Below are positions 10,946 through 21,106 of a stretch of DNA of 64,000 bases, in pieces. This DNA is from Burkholderia lata (GTDB lineage: Bacteria > Pseudomonadota > Gammaproteobacteria > Burkholderiales > Burkholderiaceae): positions 3,596,001 to 3,660,000 of the forward strand of contig NC_007510.1 in assembly GCF_000012945.1 (NCBI RefSeq). The letters are read 5' to 3'. Both the position numbers and the translations under genes were made by a program. The notes under the pieces are model-generated. The model did not search any database. It was not told the origin of the DNA and saw only the letters and a list, made by a program, of their open reading frames with translations. Every line of letters begins with the position of its first letter. Position 1 is the first letter of the stretch.

Positions 10946-11362
10946 ATGACGAAGAAACTCTTGACCGAAGCCGAAATCCTGAAGATGAGCGACAAGGATT
11001 ACATGAATGAGGATCAGCTCGCCTTCTTCAAAAATCGGCTCGAACAGTTGCAGGCGGACATCCTCAAGAATGCAGGCCAGACGACCGAGAACCTGCGCGA
11101 GACGGTGATCGTGCCCGATCCCGCCGATCGCGCGACGATCGAGGAAGAGCACGCGCTCGAGCTGCGTACGCGCGATCGCGAACGCAAGCTCCTCAAGAAG
11201 GTTCAGCAGTCGCTCGCCCGCATCGATTCCGGCGATTACGGCTGGTGCGAGGAAACCGGCGAGCCGATCGGCATTCCGCGCCTGCTCGCGCGTCCGACCG
11301 CCACGCTGTCGCTCGAAGCGCAAGAGCGCCGCGAGTTGCGCCAGAAGCTGTTCGGCGACTGA
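10946..11362 (+). CDS. dksA: RNA polymerase-binding transcription factor DksA (CTSA type)
   Basis: DksA enters the RNA polymerase secondary channel and, with ppGpp, adjusts rRNA and amino-acid promoters. The 138-residue protein has the coiled-coil tip DPADRA (58-63; the acidic D58/D61/A63 triad) and a degenerate zinc-finger. The four positions that are Cys in E. coli are C101, T104, S122 and A125, with spacing preserved. This CTSA arrangement marks the zinc-independent DksA class known from alpha- and beta-proteobacteria. A terminator follows. Confidence 0.95.
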   Translation: MTKKLLTEAEILKMSDKDYMNEDQLAFFKNRLEQLQADILKNAGQTTENLRETVIVPDPADRATIEEEHALELRTRDRERKLLKKVQQSLARIDSGDYGWCEETGEPIGIPRLLARPTATLSLEAQERRELRQKLFGD

Positions 11363-11399
11363 TCGAGCGGCGTTCCGCTCAGACACGCTGCTTCCCGAA

Positions 11400-11425
11400 A
11401 GCGCGCGGCCTGCCGCGCGCTTTTT
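11400..11425 (+). terminator. dksA terminator
   Basis: A 10-bp GC-rich stem (11400-11409 with 11412-11421) is followed by a T-run, 37 bases after the dksA stop. Confidence 0.85.
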
Positions 11426-11471
11426 GTTTTTCCGGCACCGGTTCCCGGTCCGCCGATTTACCCCCCCACCT

Positions 11472-11499
11472 CTTGATATCCCGGCGCCCGCCCTAAAAT
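11472..11499 (+). promoter_or_regulatory. Candidate hslVU promoter (possibly sigma-32)
   Basis: CTTGATA (11472-11478) and CCCTAAAAT (11491-11499) resemble the heat-shock consensus CTTGAAA and CCCCATnT with a spacer of about 12 bases. They lie about 100 bases upstream of hslV. The match is partial. Confidence 0.35.
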
Positions 11500-11597
11500 G
11501 AAACGGACGCGCGCCGGGCTGCTTCCCGGCGCACTGCGAGTTACGCGGCGGCGCCTCGCGCCGCCCGACTCTTCCCCGATTTTCTCAAGGAACGCAG

Positions 11598-12134
11598 ATG
11601 GAGCAATTTCACGGCACGACCATCGTTTCGGTCCGACGCGGCGACAAGGTCGCGCTCGGCGGCGACGGCCAGGTAACCCTCGGCAACATCGTCATGAAGG
11701 GTGGCGCGCGGAAAGTGCGGCGGATCTACAACAACCAGGTACTGGTCGGATTCGCGGGCGGCACCGCCGATGCGTTCTCGCTGCTCGACCGCTTCGAGGC
11801 GAAGCTCGAGAAGCACCAGGGCAACCTGACCCGCGCGGCCGTCGAGCTCGCGAAGGACTGGCGCACCGACCGGATGCTGCGCCGCCTCGAGGCGATGCTG
11901 ATCACGGCCGATGCCACCACCACGCTCGTGATCACGGGCAACGGCGACGTGCTCGACCCCGAAGAAGGCATTTGCGCGATCGGCTCGGGCGGCGCCTATG
12001 CGCAGGCCGCGGCCCGCGCGCTCGCGGAGAACACCGAGCTGTCGCCGCGCGAGATCGTCGAGAAGTCGCTCGAGATCGCCGGCGACATGTGCATCTATAC
12101 GAACCACAACCGCATCATCGAAACGATCGAGTAA
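11598..12134 (+). CDS. hslV: HslV protease subunit (ClpQ)
   Basis: HslV is the dodecameric threonine peptidase of the HslUV ATP-dependent protease. The 178-residue protein begins MEQFHG followed by TTIVSVRR, so the catalytic Thr is residue 7 and a six-residue propeptide must be removed. In E. coli only the initiator Met precedes it. The GGDGQVTLG and [14 protein letters not shown] motifs are intact. hslU follows after 10 bases. Heat-shock control is likely. Confidence 0.97.
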   Translation: MEQFHGTTIVSVRRGDKVALGGDGQVTLGNIVMKGGARKVRRIYNNQVLVGFAGGTADAFSLLDRFEAKLEKHQGNLTRAAVELAKDWRTDRMLRRLEAMLITADATTTLVITGNGDVLDPEEGICAIGSGGAYAQAAARALAENTELSPREIVEKSLEIAGDMCIYTNHNRIIETIE

Positions 12135-12144
12135 GGACCGCACC

Positions 12145-13488
12145 ATGAGCACCATGACCCCTGCCGAGATCGTCTCGGAACTCGACAAGCACATCATCGG
12201 CCAGGCGAAGGCGAAGAAAGCCGTCGCGGTTGCGCTGCGCAACCGCTGGCGCCGCCAGCAGGTCGCCGACCCGCTGCGCCAGGAAATCACGCCGAAGAAC
12301 ATCCTGATGATCGGGCCGACGGGTGTCGGCAAGACCGAAATCGCTCGCCGCCTCGCGAAGCTCGCCGACGCGCCGTTCATCAAGATCGAAGCGACCAAAT
12401 TCACCGAAGTCGGCTACGTCGGCCGCGACGTCGACAGCATCGTGCGCGACCTGATCGAGATCTCGGTCAAGCAGACGCGTGAAACCGAGATGCGCAAGGT
12501 GCGCAGCAAGGCGACCGACCAGGCGGAAGACCGCATCCTCGACATCCTGCTGCCGCAACCGCGCGCGGTGGGCTTCGGCGGCAACGCCGAACACGCGAAC
12601 GACGACAACAACGCGACGCGCCAGACGTTCCGCAAGCGCCTGCGTGAAGGCCAGCTCGACGACAAGGAAGTCGAGCTCGACATCGAGCAGCCGTCGGCCG
12701 GCATGGACATCATGGCGCCGCCGGGGATGGAAGAGATGACCGAGCAGATCCGCTCGATGTTCTCGAACCTCGGCAGCGGCAAGAAGCAGCGCCGCAAGGT
12801 GAAGATCAAGGAAGCGCTGAAGCTGCTGACCGACGAGGAAGCGGCGAAGATGCTCAACGACGAGGAAGTGAAGACGAAGGCCGTGCAGAACGTCGAGCAG
12901 AACGGCATCGTGTTCCTCGACGAGATCGACAAGATCACGTCGCGCAACAACGAAGGCAGCGGCGGCGAAGTGTCGCGCCAGGGCGTGCAGCGCGACCTGC
13001 TGCCGCTCGTCGAAGGCACGACGGTCAACACGAAGTACGGGATGGTGAAGACCGATCACATCCTGTTCATCGCGAGCGGCGCGTTCCACCTCGCGAAGCC
13101 GAGCGACCTGATTCCCGAACTGCAGGGCCGCTTCCCGATCCGCGTCGAACTCGACTCGCTGTCGGTGAACGACTTCGAAGCGATCCTCGTCGCGACCGAC
13201 GCCAGCCTCGTCAAGCAGTACCAGGCGCTGCTCGCGACCGAAGACGTGCAGCTCGAATTCGCCGACGACGGCATCCGCCGTCTCGCGGAGATCGCTTATT
13301 CGGTCAACGAGAAGACCGAGAACATCGGTGCGCGCCGGCTTTACACGGTGATCGAGAAACTGCTCGAGGAAGTGTCGTTCTCGGCCGGCAACCATGCAGG
13401 CGAGCGCGTGACGATCGACGCGAAGTATGTCGATCGCGCACTCGGCGAAGTGTCGCAGGACGAAGACCTGTCGCGCTACGTGCTGTAA
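12145..13488 (+). CDS. hslU: HslU ATPase subunit (ClpY)
   Basis: HslU is the AAA+ unfoldase that feeds HslV. The 447-residue protein has Walker [18 protein letters not shown] (about residue 55), the variable I-domain in the middle, Walker B in [10 protein letters not shown], and the C-terminal EDLSRYVL, which inserts into HslV to activate it. The ATG at 12145 is used; a second ATG three codons later is possible. A strong terminator follows. Confidence 0.97.
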   Translation: MSTMTPAEIVSELDKHIIGQAKAKKAVAVALRNRWRRQQVADPLRQEITPKNILMIGPTGVGKTEIARRLAKLADAPFIKIEATKFTEVGYVGRDVDSIVRDLIEISVKQTRETEMRKVRSKATDQAEDRILDILLPQPRAVGFGGNAEHANDDNNATRQTFRKRLREGQLDDKEVELDIEQPSAGMDIMAPPGMEEMTEQIRSMFSNLGSGKKQRRKVKIKEALKLLTDEEAAKMLNDEEVKTKAVQNVEQNGIVFLDEIDKITSRNNEGSGGEVSRQGVQRDLLPLVEGTTVNTKYGMVKTDHILFIASGAFHLAKPSDLIPELQGRFPIRVELDSLSVNDFEAILVATDASLVKQYQALLATEDVQLEFADDGIRRLAEIAYSVNEKTENIGARRLYTVIEKLLEEVSFSAGNHAGERVTIDAKYVDRALGEVSQDEDLSRYVL

Positions 13489-13509
13489 CGCGCACGGCGT
13501 CGGACGAAA

Positions 13510-13545
13510 AACGGGCGGCCCCTTCCGGGGTCGCCCGTTTTTTTA
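13510..13545 (+). terminator. hslVU terminator
   Basis: A long stem (13510-13522 with 13527-13539, one G-T wobble) with loop TTCC is followed by a run of T residues. Confidence 0.9.
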
Positions 13546-13591
13546 TAGCCATGCGATGTGGCGCACGCGCCTGCCGCTGGAACGCGGCTGA

Positions 13592-13620
13592 TGGCAGGCT
13601 CGGTGGTGCGTCCCTATAAT
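13592..13620 (+). promoter_or_regulatory. Candidate promoter of the 13667 gene
   Basis: A perfect TATAAT (13615-13620) lies 46 bases upstream of the next ATG. The -35 hexamer at standard spacing is poor, so the call rests on the -10. Confidence 0.45.
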
Positions 13621-13666
13621 CCGGATTCCTCAGACTACGACCAGACGCATCCGTCACCGCTTTCGA

Positions 13667-14029
13667 ATGACCATCTACCCGTCCATCGCCGGCCGAATCG
13701 TGCCGGCCCTGCTCACGCTCACGCGCGCCGACATCCTGTCGCTCATGCGACGGATCAGGCGGGAGTCGCTGCGGCGCTACAACGTTGCGTTCGTGCTCGC
13801 GTGGCTGGGCACGCTGGCGGGTATCGCGCTCGCCGGCGTCGCGTTCAGCATCGGCATCCAGTCCATCGCGAGCGGCGTATCGGCAAAGCCGTGGCCGATA
13901 GCCGCTCCGATCGTGATCGGCGGGTTCGCACCATTCCTCGCGAACCTCATCTACTCGGCGCTCATCGCGCTCCTGCTGAAACGCGAGATCGTCGCCTGCC
14001 TGTCGCGAACCTCAAGCTCGCCCCGCTGA
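13667..14029 (+). CDS. Hypothetical small membrane protein
   Basis: This 120-residue protein has two strong transmembrane segments (about residues 43-68 and 80-105) and a basic N-terminal region (RRIRRESLRR) likely to face the cytoplasm. I do not recognise the family. A TATAAT lies just upstream. It converges with regA, whose stop is 10 bases beyond its own, leaving no room for a separate terminator. The ending SRTSSSPR is hydrophilic. Confidence 0.65.
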   Translation: MTIYPSIAGRIVPALLTLTRADILSLMRRIRRESLRRYNVAFVLAWLGTLAGIALAGVAFSIGIQSIASGVSAKPWPIAAPIVIGGFAPFLANLIYSALIALLLKREIVACLSRTSSSPR

Positions 14030-14039
14030 CGCGCCCCGC

Positions 14040-14582
14040 TTACTGCCGCACCGGCTTCTTCGCGAGCTTGCGCTGCAGCGTGCGGCGGTGCATGTTCAGT
14101 GCGCGCGCCGTCGCCGAAATATTGTTGTTGTTCTCGGCCAGCACGCGCTGGATGTGCTCCCATTCGAGCCGGTCGACCGACAGCACGACCGGATTCTCGA
14201 GCGCTTCGTCGGCCTGCACTTCGGTCGCGTTGGTCTGCAGCGCGGCCAGGATCGACTCGACGTTCGCGGGCTTCGCGAGATAGTTGTCGGCGCCTTCCTT
14301 CACCGCCTGCACGGCGGTCGCGATGCTCGCGTAACCGGTCAGCACCAGGATCCGCGCGTCGGGCTGCAGGTCGCACAGCGGCGCGATCAGGCTCAGGCCC
14401 GAATCCTCGCCGAGATGCAGGTCGACGGTGATGAACTGGAACTTGCCGCCCGCGGCGAGCCGCAGCGCCGATTCCTTGTCGTGCGCCTGCTGGACCGCGT
14501 AACCGCGGCGCTCGAGGCCGCGCGCGAGCGTGCCCGCGAACACCTCGTTGTCGTCGATCACCAGGAAATTATTCTCGCTCAT
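14040..14582 (-). CDS. regA: RegA/PrrA/ActR-type response regulator
   Basis: This 180-residue two-domain regulator has a receiver domain with acidic pocket D10/D11 and phospho-acceptor D54 (ITVDLHLGED), then a Fis-type helix-turn-helix (ISATARALNMHRRTLQRKL). The short proline-free linker and C-terminal HTH are as in the RegA/PrrA/ActR global redox regulators. It lies 13 bases downstream of its kinase gene. In pseudomallei-group Burkholderia the orthologous pair controls anaerobic respiration; the same role here is inferred. Confidence 0.92.
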   Translation of the reverse strand: MSENNFLVIDDNEVFAGTLARGLERRGYAVQQAHDKESALRLAAGGKFQFITVDLHLGEDSGLSLIAPLCDLQPDARILVLTGYASIATAVQAVKEGADNYLAKPANVESILAALQTNATEVQADEALENPVVLSVDRLEWEHIQRVLAENNNNISATARALNMHRRTLQRKLAKKPVRQ

Positions 14583-14595
14583 GTGGTTTCTCCGT

Positions 14596-16014
14596 CTACG
14601 TGTTGGTTGAGGCGGCCGACGCCGCGACGCGCACGACCGGCAGCCGCAGCACGGCCCGCGTGCCGCGCGCGGCGGTCGCACCGGCCGGGCGGCCGTCCGG
14701 CGTGCCGGTTGTCCGTTCGGCAACGCGCTGGCCCGCGCGCTGTGCCGATCCTGCCGCGGCGTGACCATTCGCCGCACTACCGGCCCGCCCGTTGCCGCCC
14801 GCCGCGCGCGGCACGACATCGGACAGTTCGATCTCGCCGCCGAGCCGCGCGGCCGCGCTGAACGCCAGATACAGGCCGACCCCGTGCCCGCCCTGCGTGC
14901 TGTCGACCGGCATCGCGCCGAGCGATTCCCGCAACGAGGCCGGAATGCCGGGCCCGTCGTCGCATACCTCGAATTCGATTTCGTCGGCCGTGCCGGCGTG
15001 CGCGACCTTCGCGGCCAGCGTCACGCGCTGCGGGCTCGCGCGCGCGGCGTTGTCGAGCAGGATCGTCAGGATCTGGCCGGCCGCGACCGTGTCGTCGAGC
15101 GCGACGCCCGCCGGGCGCGCGCCGAGCGATTCGAACTGGACGTGCGGATGCCGCAGGCGCCAGTGCTCGACGAACGTGTCGAGCCAGTCGTCCACCGGCT
15201 GGCGGCTCGCCGGCGCGCTCGCACGGCTGCGCAGACGCGCGAGCGCCGACGTGCAGAGCGTCATCTGTTCCTCGAGCACCTTCAGGTCGGCCTCGTAGCG
15301 GGCCAGCCCCGGATCGTCGCGGGCGGCGTCGCGCAGCTCTTCGGCGAGCATCGCGATCGTCGACAGCGGCGTGCCCATCTCGTGCGCGACGGTGGCGGCC
15401 TGCACGCCGAGCGCGACCGCCCGCTCGTCGCGCAGCAGGTGCTGCTGCGCTTCGCCGAGCGCGGAATCGCGCTGGCGCAGCGCCTTCGACATGCGCGCGA
15501 CGAACCACGCGATCAGGCCGACGCTGACCATGAAGTTCGCCCACATCCCGGTACGGTAGTAGTCGAACAGGTTCGCGGGATTGTCCATGTTGAGCGGCAC
15601 CGAGTCGAAACCGAGCGCCGCGTAGCACGCGACCGCGAACGCCGCGAGCCAGATCATCAGGTGCCACGGCAGCACGGCCGCGGCGATCGCGAGCGACGGC
15701 AGGTACAGCGACACGAACGGGTTGGTCGTGCCGCCCGACAGGAACAGCAGCGCGGACAGCGCACCGAGGTCGACCCACAGTTGGCCGAGCAGCTCGAAAT
15801 TGGTTTCGGGCCGCGCGCGCAGCACGCGCACCCAGGTCAGCGCGTTGAAAACGATTTCGAGCGCGATGACCATCAGCATCGCCGGCAACGGCAGATGCAC
15901 GCCGAAATAGGTCTGCACGACGCCGATCGTCACCAGCTGGCCGATGATCGCGAGATTGCGAAGCCAGAACAGGTGACTGAGGTTGACGCGCCCGGTGGTG
16001 GTAATTCGTTGCAT
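14596..16014 (-). CDS. regB: RegB/PrrB-type redox sensor histidine kinase
   Basis: This 472-residue kinase has six predicted membrane segments (about 18-175). The quinone-sensing heptapeptide GGTTNPF is at 94-100, the phospho-acceptor H211 lies in VAHEMGTPLST, and C254 in the dimerisation region may be equivalent to the redox-active Cys of RegB. N-box (LLDNAARASP) and G-boxes (DDGPGIP, GGHGVGLYL) follow. A Gly/Ala/Arg-rich insert (about residues 404-450) splits the last strand (GTRAVLRLPVV) from the ATPase core, which is unusual. It is co-transcribed with regA. Confidence 0.92.
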   Translation of the reverse strand: MQRITTTGRVNLSHLFWLRNLAIIGQLVTIGVVQTYFGVHLPLPAMLMVIALEIVFNALTWVRVLRARPETNFELLGQLWVDLGALSALLFLSGGTTNPFVSLYLPSLAIAAAVLPWHLMIWLAAFAVACYAALGFDSVPLNMDNPANLFDYYRTGMWANFMVSVGLIAWFVARMSKALRQRDSALGEAQQHLLRDERAVALGVQAATVAHEMGTPLSTIAMLAEELRDAARDDPGLARYEADLKVLEEQMTLCTSALARLRSRASAPASRQPVDDWLDTFVEHWRLRHPHVQFESLGARPAGVALDDTVAAGQILTILLDNAARASPQRVTLAAKVAHAGTADEIEFEVCDDGPGIPASLRESLGAMPVDSTQGGHGVGLYLAFSAAARLGGEIELSDVVPRAAGGNGRAGSAANGHAAAGSAQRAGQRVAERTTGTPDGRPAGATAARGTRAVLRLPVVRVAASAASTNT

Positions 16015-16106
16015 CCGAGCAGTTTACCCGTTTAGCGGGCGGCGCCTCTAGCGGGGCCGGATCGGCGTGCGGCGAACGGGATACCCCGCGTGCGCGGCCG
16101 ATGCCG

Positions 16107-16331
16107 TCAGCCGGCCGCGCCGGCCATCCGCTGCGCGATCTCGTCGGCCAGGCACTCGGGGCACCGGCAACGTGCGCCAGCCGCAGGCGGCGTACCGCCG
16201 GGCAAGACCGGCATCGACGCGCACCAGCATTCGAACGGCTGCGTGCGGGCGCCGCAGTCGAAGCTGCGCCCGCAGTGCGGGCACCGCGCGCGGCGCGGGG
16301 CGGAACGGGCGTCAACGACAGAATCGGTCAT
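16107..16331 (-). CDS. Cysteine-rich CWC family protein
   Basis: This 74-residue protein has cysteines arranged as CPHC...C...CWC...CRCPEC (residues 17-60), the pattern of the Cys-rich CWC family. The clusters suggest a small zinc-binding knuckle. The central FECWCASMPVLP is the family signature. Start 16331 gives MTDSVVDARS; the much longer open frame upstream overlaps argB in antisense and is a shadow. Function is unknown. Confidence 0.75.
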   Translation of the reverse strand: MTDSVVDARSAPRRARCPHCGRSFDCGARTQPFECWCASMPVLPGGTPPAAGARCRCPECLADEIAQRMAGAAG

Positions 16332-18337
<2,006 letters not shown>

Positions 18338-19028
18338 CGGAAAGCCAGGCCACACCGACTCGCGCGCGCCCGAAGCCGGGCGAGCGCCGCGTGATGATCC
18401 TGCAGACGCTCGCGGCGATGCTCGAGGCGCCGAAACCCGAGAAAATCACGACGGCCGCGCTCGCGGCCCGGCTCGACGTGTCGGAAGCCGCGCTGTACCG
18501 GCATTTCACCAGCAAGGCGAAGATGTACGAGGGGTTGATCGAGTTCATCGAGCAGGCGCTGTTCGGGCTCGTGAACCAGATCGTCGCGAAGGAGCCGAAC
18601 GGCGTGCAGCAGGCGCGCACGATCGCGCTGACGATGCTCAACTTCGCCGCGAAGAACCCCGGCATGACACGCGTGCTGACCGGGGAAGCGCTGGTCGGCG
18701 AGGACGAGCGGCTGACCGAGCGCGTGAACCAGCTGCTCGACCGCATCGAGGCGACCGTCAAGCAATGCCTGCGCGTCGCGCGCACGGAGGCGAACGCGCC
18801 GCCGGACGGCGCGACGCCGTTCGTGCTGCCGGCCGACTACGATCCGGCCGCCCGGGCGAGCCTGCTCGTCAGCTACGTGATCGGCCGATGGCACCGCTTC
18901 GCGAAGGGCGGGTTCCAGAAACCGCCGGGCGAGCAGGCCGACGCGCATTTGCGGCTGATCCTTCAGTGAGATGGCGCGGGCGCTGCGGCCCCGCCCGCGC
19001 GCCCGAATCCGCGCTCCCCAATTTCCGC

Positions 19029-19062
19029 TATACTTTGCCGACTGTCGCCCCTCGGGCGGCAG
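19029..19062 (+). promoter_or_regulatory. metX promoter -10 and first leader hairpin
   Basis: TATACT (19029-19034) is a good -10 element; the -35 is weak. Transcription starting near 19041 would begin directly at a 9-bp hairpin (19042-19050 with 19054-19062, three-base loop). No T-run follows, so it is not a terminator and may stabilise the 5' end. Confidence 0.45.
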
Positions 19063-19100
19063 CCAGAAACGCGCCGATTTGCTGACTCGATTGCGGGCGC

Positions 19101-19165
19101 GTGAACCAGCCGGGGCCTTGATTCGTCCTTGTCCCGGCGGTTCACTACAAATGCGGCTAAAGAGG
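19101..19165 (+). promoter_or_regulatory. Predicted SAM-II riboswitch aptamer
   Basis: P1 is a 13-bp stem (GTGAACC 19101-19107 and GCCGGG 19109-19114 with CCCGGC 19133-19138 and GGTTCAC 19139-19145; one bulged A). The loop contains GATT (19120-19123) and CCTTGT. TTGT (19129-19132) can pair with ACAA (19147-19150), and CC with the GG of AGAGG (19161-19165), giving the SAM-II H-type pseudoknot. The 3' segment AAATGCGGCTAAAGAGG agrees at 14 of 17 positions with the metX SAM-II RNA of known structure, as I recall that sequence. SAM binding would lower metX-metW expression. Confidence 0.8.
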
Positions 19166-19180
19166 TCGTCAGCCGCGCAT
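19151..19180 (+). promoter_or_regulatory. Hairpin competing with the aptamer core
   Basis: ATGCGGCT (19151-19158) can pair with AGCCGC (19171-19176) and AT (19179-19180), a GC bulge aside. This uses the same bases as the 3' part of the SAM-II pseudoknot, so the two folds exclude each other. It may be the expression platform. Confidence 0.5.
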
Positions 19181-19236
19181 CTCCGACTCCGCGCATCGCC
19201 GACACCATTTAGCTGCCCAGTCATAAGGCGGAACGA

Positions 19237-20382
19237 ATGGAATCGATCGGCATCGTCGCTCCACAGACCATGCACTTCGCCGAACCGCTGCGCTTGCAAA
19301 GCGGCAGCGTGATCGGCAACTATCAGCTCGTCGTCGAGACCTACGGCGAACTCAACGCCGCGCGCTCGAACGCGGTGCTCGTCTGCCACGCGCTCAACGC
19401 GTCGCACCACGTCGCCGGCGTCTACGCGGACGATCCGCGCAGCACCGGCTGGTGGGACAACATGGTCGGCCCCGGCAAGCCGCTCGACACCAACCGCTTC
19501 TTCGTGATCGGCGTGAACAACCTCGGCTCGTGCTTCGGCTCGACCGGCCCGATGAGCGCCGACCCGTCGACCGGCAAGCCGTACGGCGCGAGTTTCCCGG
19601 TCGTCACCGTCGAGGACTGGGTGCACGCGCAGGCGCGCGTCGCCGACGCATTCGGCATCGAGCGCTTCGCCGCCGTGATGGGCGGCAGCCTCGGCGGAAT
19701 GCAGGCGCTCGCGTGGAGCCTGATGTATCCGGAGCGCGTCGCGCACTGCATCGACATTGCGTCGACGCCGAAACTGTCCGCGCAAAACATCGCGTTCAAC
19801 GAGGTCGCGCGCTCGGCGATCCTGTCCGATCCCGACTTCCACGGCGGCGACTACTACGCGCACGGCGTGAAGCCGAAGCGCGGCCTGCGCGTCGCACGGA
19901 TGATCGGCCACATCACGTACCTGTCCGACGACGACATGGCCGAGAAATTCGGCCGTGCGCTGCGCCGCGCCGACGGCGCGCTCGACGCGTACAACTTCAG
20001 CTTCGACGTCGAATTCGAAGTCGAGTCGTACCTGCGCTACCAGGGCGACAAGTTCGCCGACTACTTCGATGCGAACACGTACCTGCTGATCACGCGCGCG
20101 CTCGACTACTTCGACCCGGCGAAGGCATTCGACGGCAACCTGACGGCCGCGCTCGCGCACACGCAGGCGAAATACCTGATCGCGAGCTTCTCGACCGACT
20201 GGCGTTTCGCGCCGGCCCGCTCGCGCGAGATCGTGAAGGCGCTGCTCGACAACAAGCGCACGGTCAGCTACGCGGAAATCGATGCGCCGCACGGCCACGA
20301 CGCGTTCCTGCTCGACGACGCGCGCTATCACAACCTGATCCGCGCGTATTACGAACGAATCGCCAACGAGGTGGGAGCATGA
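19237..20382 (+). CDS. metX: Homoserine O-acyltransferase MetX
   Basis: MetX acylates homoserine as the first committed step of methionine synthesis. The 381-residue alpha/beta hydrolase-fold enzyme has the nucleophile elbow [10 protein letters not shown] and the late D and H ([13 protein letters not shown]). The Burkholderia enzyme has been classed as succinyl-CoA dependent (MetXS) rather than acetyl-CoA dependent; I cannot decide this from the visible motifs. It forms an ATGA overlap with metW, and a predicted SAM-II riboswitch precedes it. An AAGGCGG Shine-Dalgarno lies just before the ATG. Confidence 0.95.
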   Translation: MESIGIVAPQTMHFAEPLRLQSGSVIGNYQLVVETYGELNAARSNAVLVCHALNASHHVAGVYADDPRSTGWWDNMVGPGKPLDTNRFFVIGVNNLGSCFGSTGPMSADPSTGKPYGASFPVVTVEDWVHAQARVADAFGIERFAAVMGGSLGGMQALAWSLMYPERVAHCIDIASTPKLSAQNIAFNEVARSAILSDPDFHGGDYYAHGVKPKRGLRVARMIGHITYLSDDDMAEKFGRALRRADGALDAYNFSFDVEFEVESYLRYQGDKFADYFDANTYLLITRALDYFDPAKAFDGNLTAALAHTQAKYLIASFSTDWRFAPARSREIVKALLDNKRTVSYAEIDAPHGHDAFLLDDARYHNLIRAYYERIANEVGA

Positions 20383-20987
20383 ACCAGCAAGCGCTGAATT
20401 CCCTGTCCGCGCGCGCGGACTTCCGCACGATCGCGCGCTGGGTCGAGCCGCGCTCGACGGTGCTCGACCTCGGTTGCGGCGACGGCTCGCTGCTCGCGCT
20501 GCTGATGGAAGAACTGGACGTGACCGGCTACGGGATCGAGCTGAACGACGCGGGCGTGCTCGCGAGCGCGAAGAACGGCATCAACGTGATCCAGCAGAAC
20601 CTGGAAGACGGCCTGCGCCTGTTCGAGGACCACAGCTTCGACATCGCGATCCTGTCGCAGACATTGCAGACGATTCACCAGACGGCCGCGATCCTGCGCG
20701 AAACCGCGCGGGTCGGGCGCGAATGCATCGTGTCGTTCCCGAATTTCGGCTACTGGCCGCACCGGCTGTCGGTGCTGAACGGCCGGATGCCGGTGTCGAA
20801 GTCGCTGCCTTACCAGTGGCACAACACGCCGAACGTCCGGGTGCTGACGATCGAGGATTTCGAGGCGCTCGCGCCCGAAGTCGGCGTGACGATCCTCGAC
20901 CGCGTGGTGCTGCACGAAGGCCAACCGATTCGATGGGGAGCGAACTGGCGTGGTAGTCTTGCTGTCTACCGCGTCAAGCGCAGCTGA
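20379..20987 (+). CDS. metW: Methionine biosynthesis protein MetW
   Basis: MetW is a 202-residue class I methyltransferase-like protein that partners MetX and is needed for its activity in several proteobacteria. The SAM-binding motif [15 protein letters not shown] is intact, and the region [37 protein letters not shown] segment (about residues 120-155) is the family signature. The ATG overlaps the metX TGA. It falls under the same SAM-II control as metX by transcription or coupling. Confidence 0.95.
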   Translation: MNQQALNSLSARADFRTIARWVEPRSTVLDLGCGDGSLLALLMEELDVTGYGIELNDAGVLASAKNGINVIQQNLEDGLRLFEDHSFDIAILSQTLQTIHQTAAILRETARVGRECIVSFPNFGYWPHRLSVLNGRMPVSKSLPYQWHNTPNVRVLTIEDFEALAPEVGVTILDRVVLHEGQPIRWGANWRGSLAVYRVKRS

Positions 20988-21106
20988 GCCGGGAAGCCGT
21001 TGACGGACGCCGACGGCCCGCACGCACGTGCGGCCGCACCGCTGCGCTACCCGCGCCGCCGCCTGCGCTGTCGCCGCAATCAGTCAACGCTATCCAGTTC
21101 CAGTCC

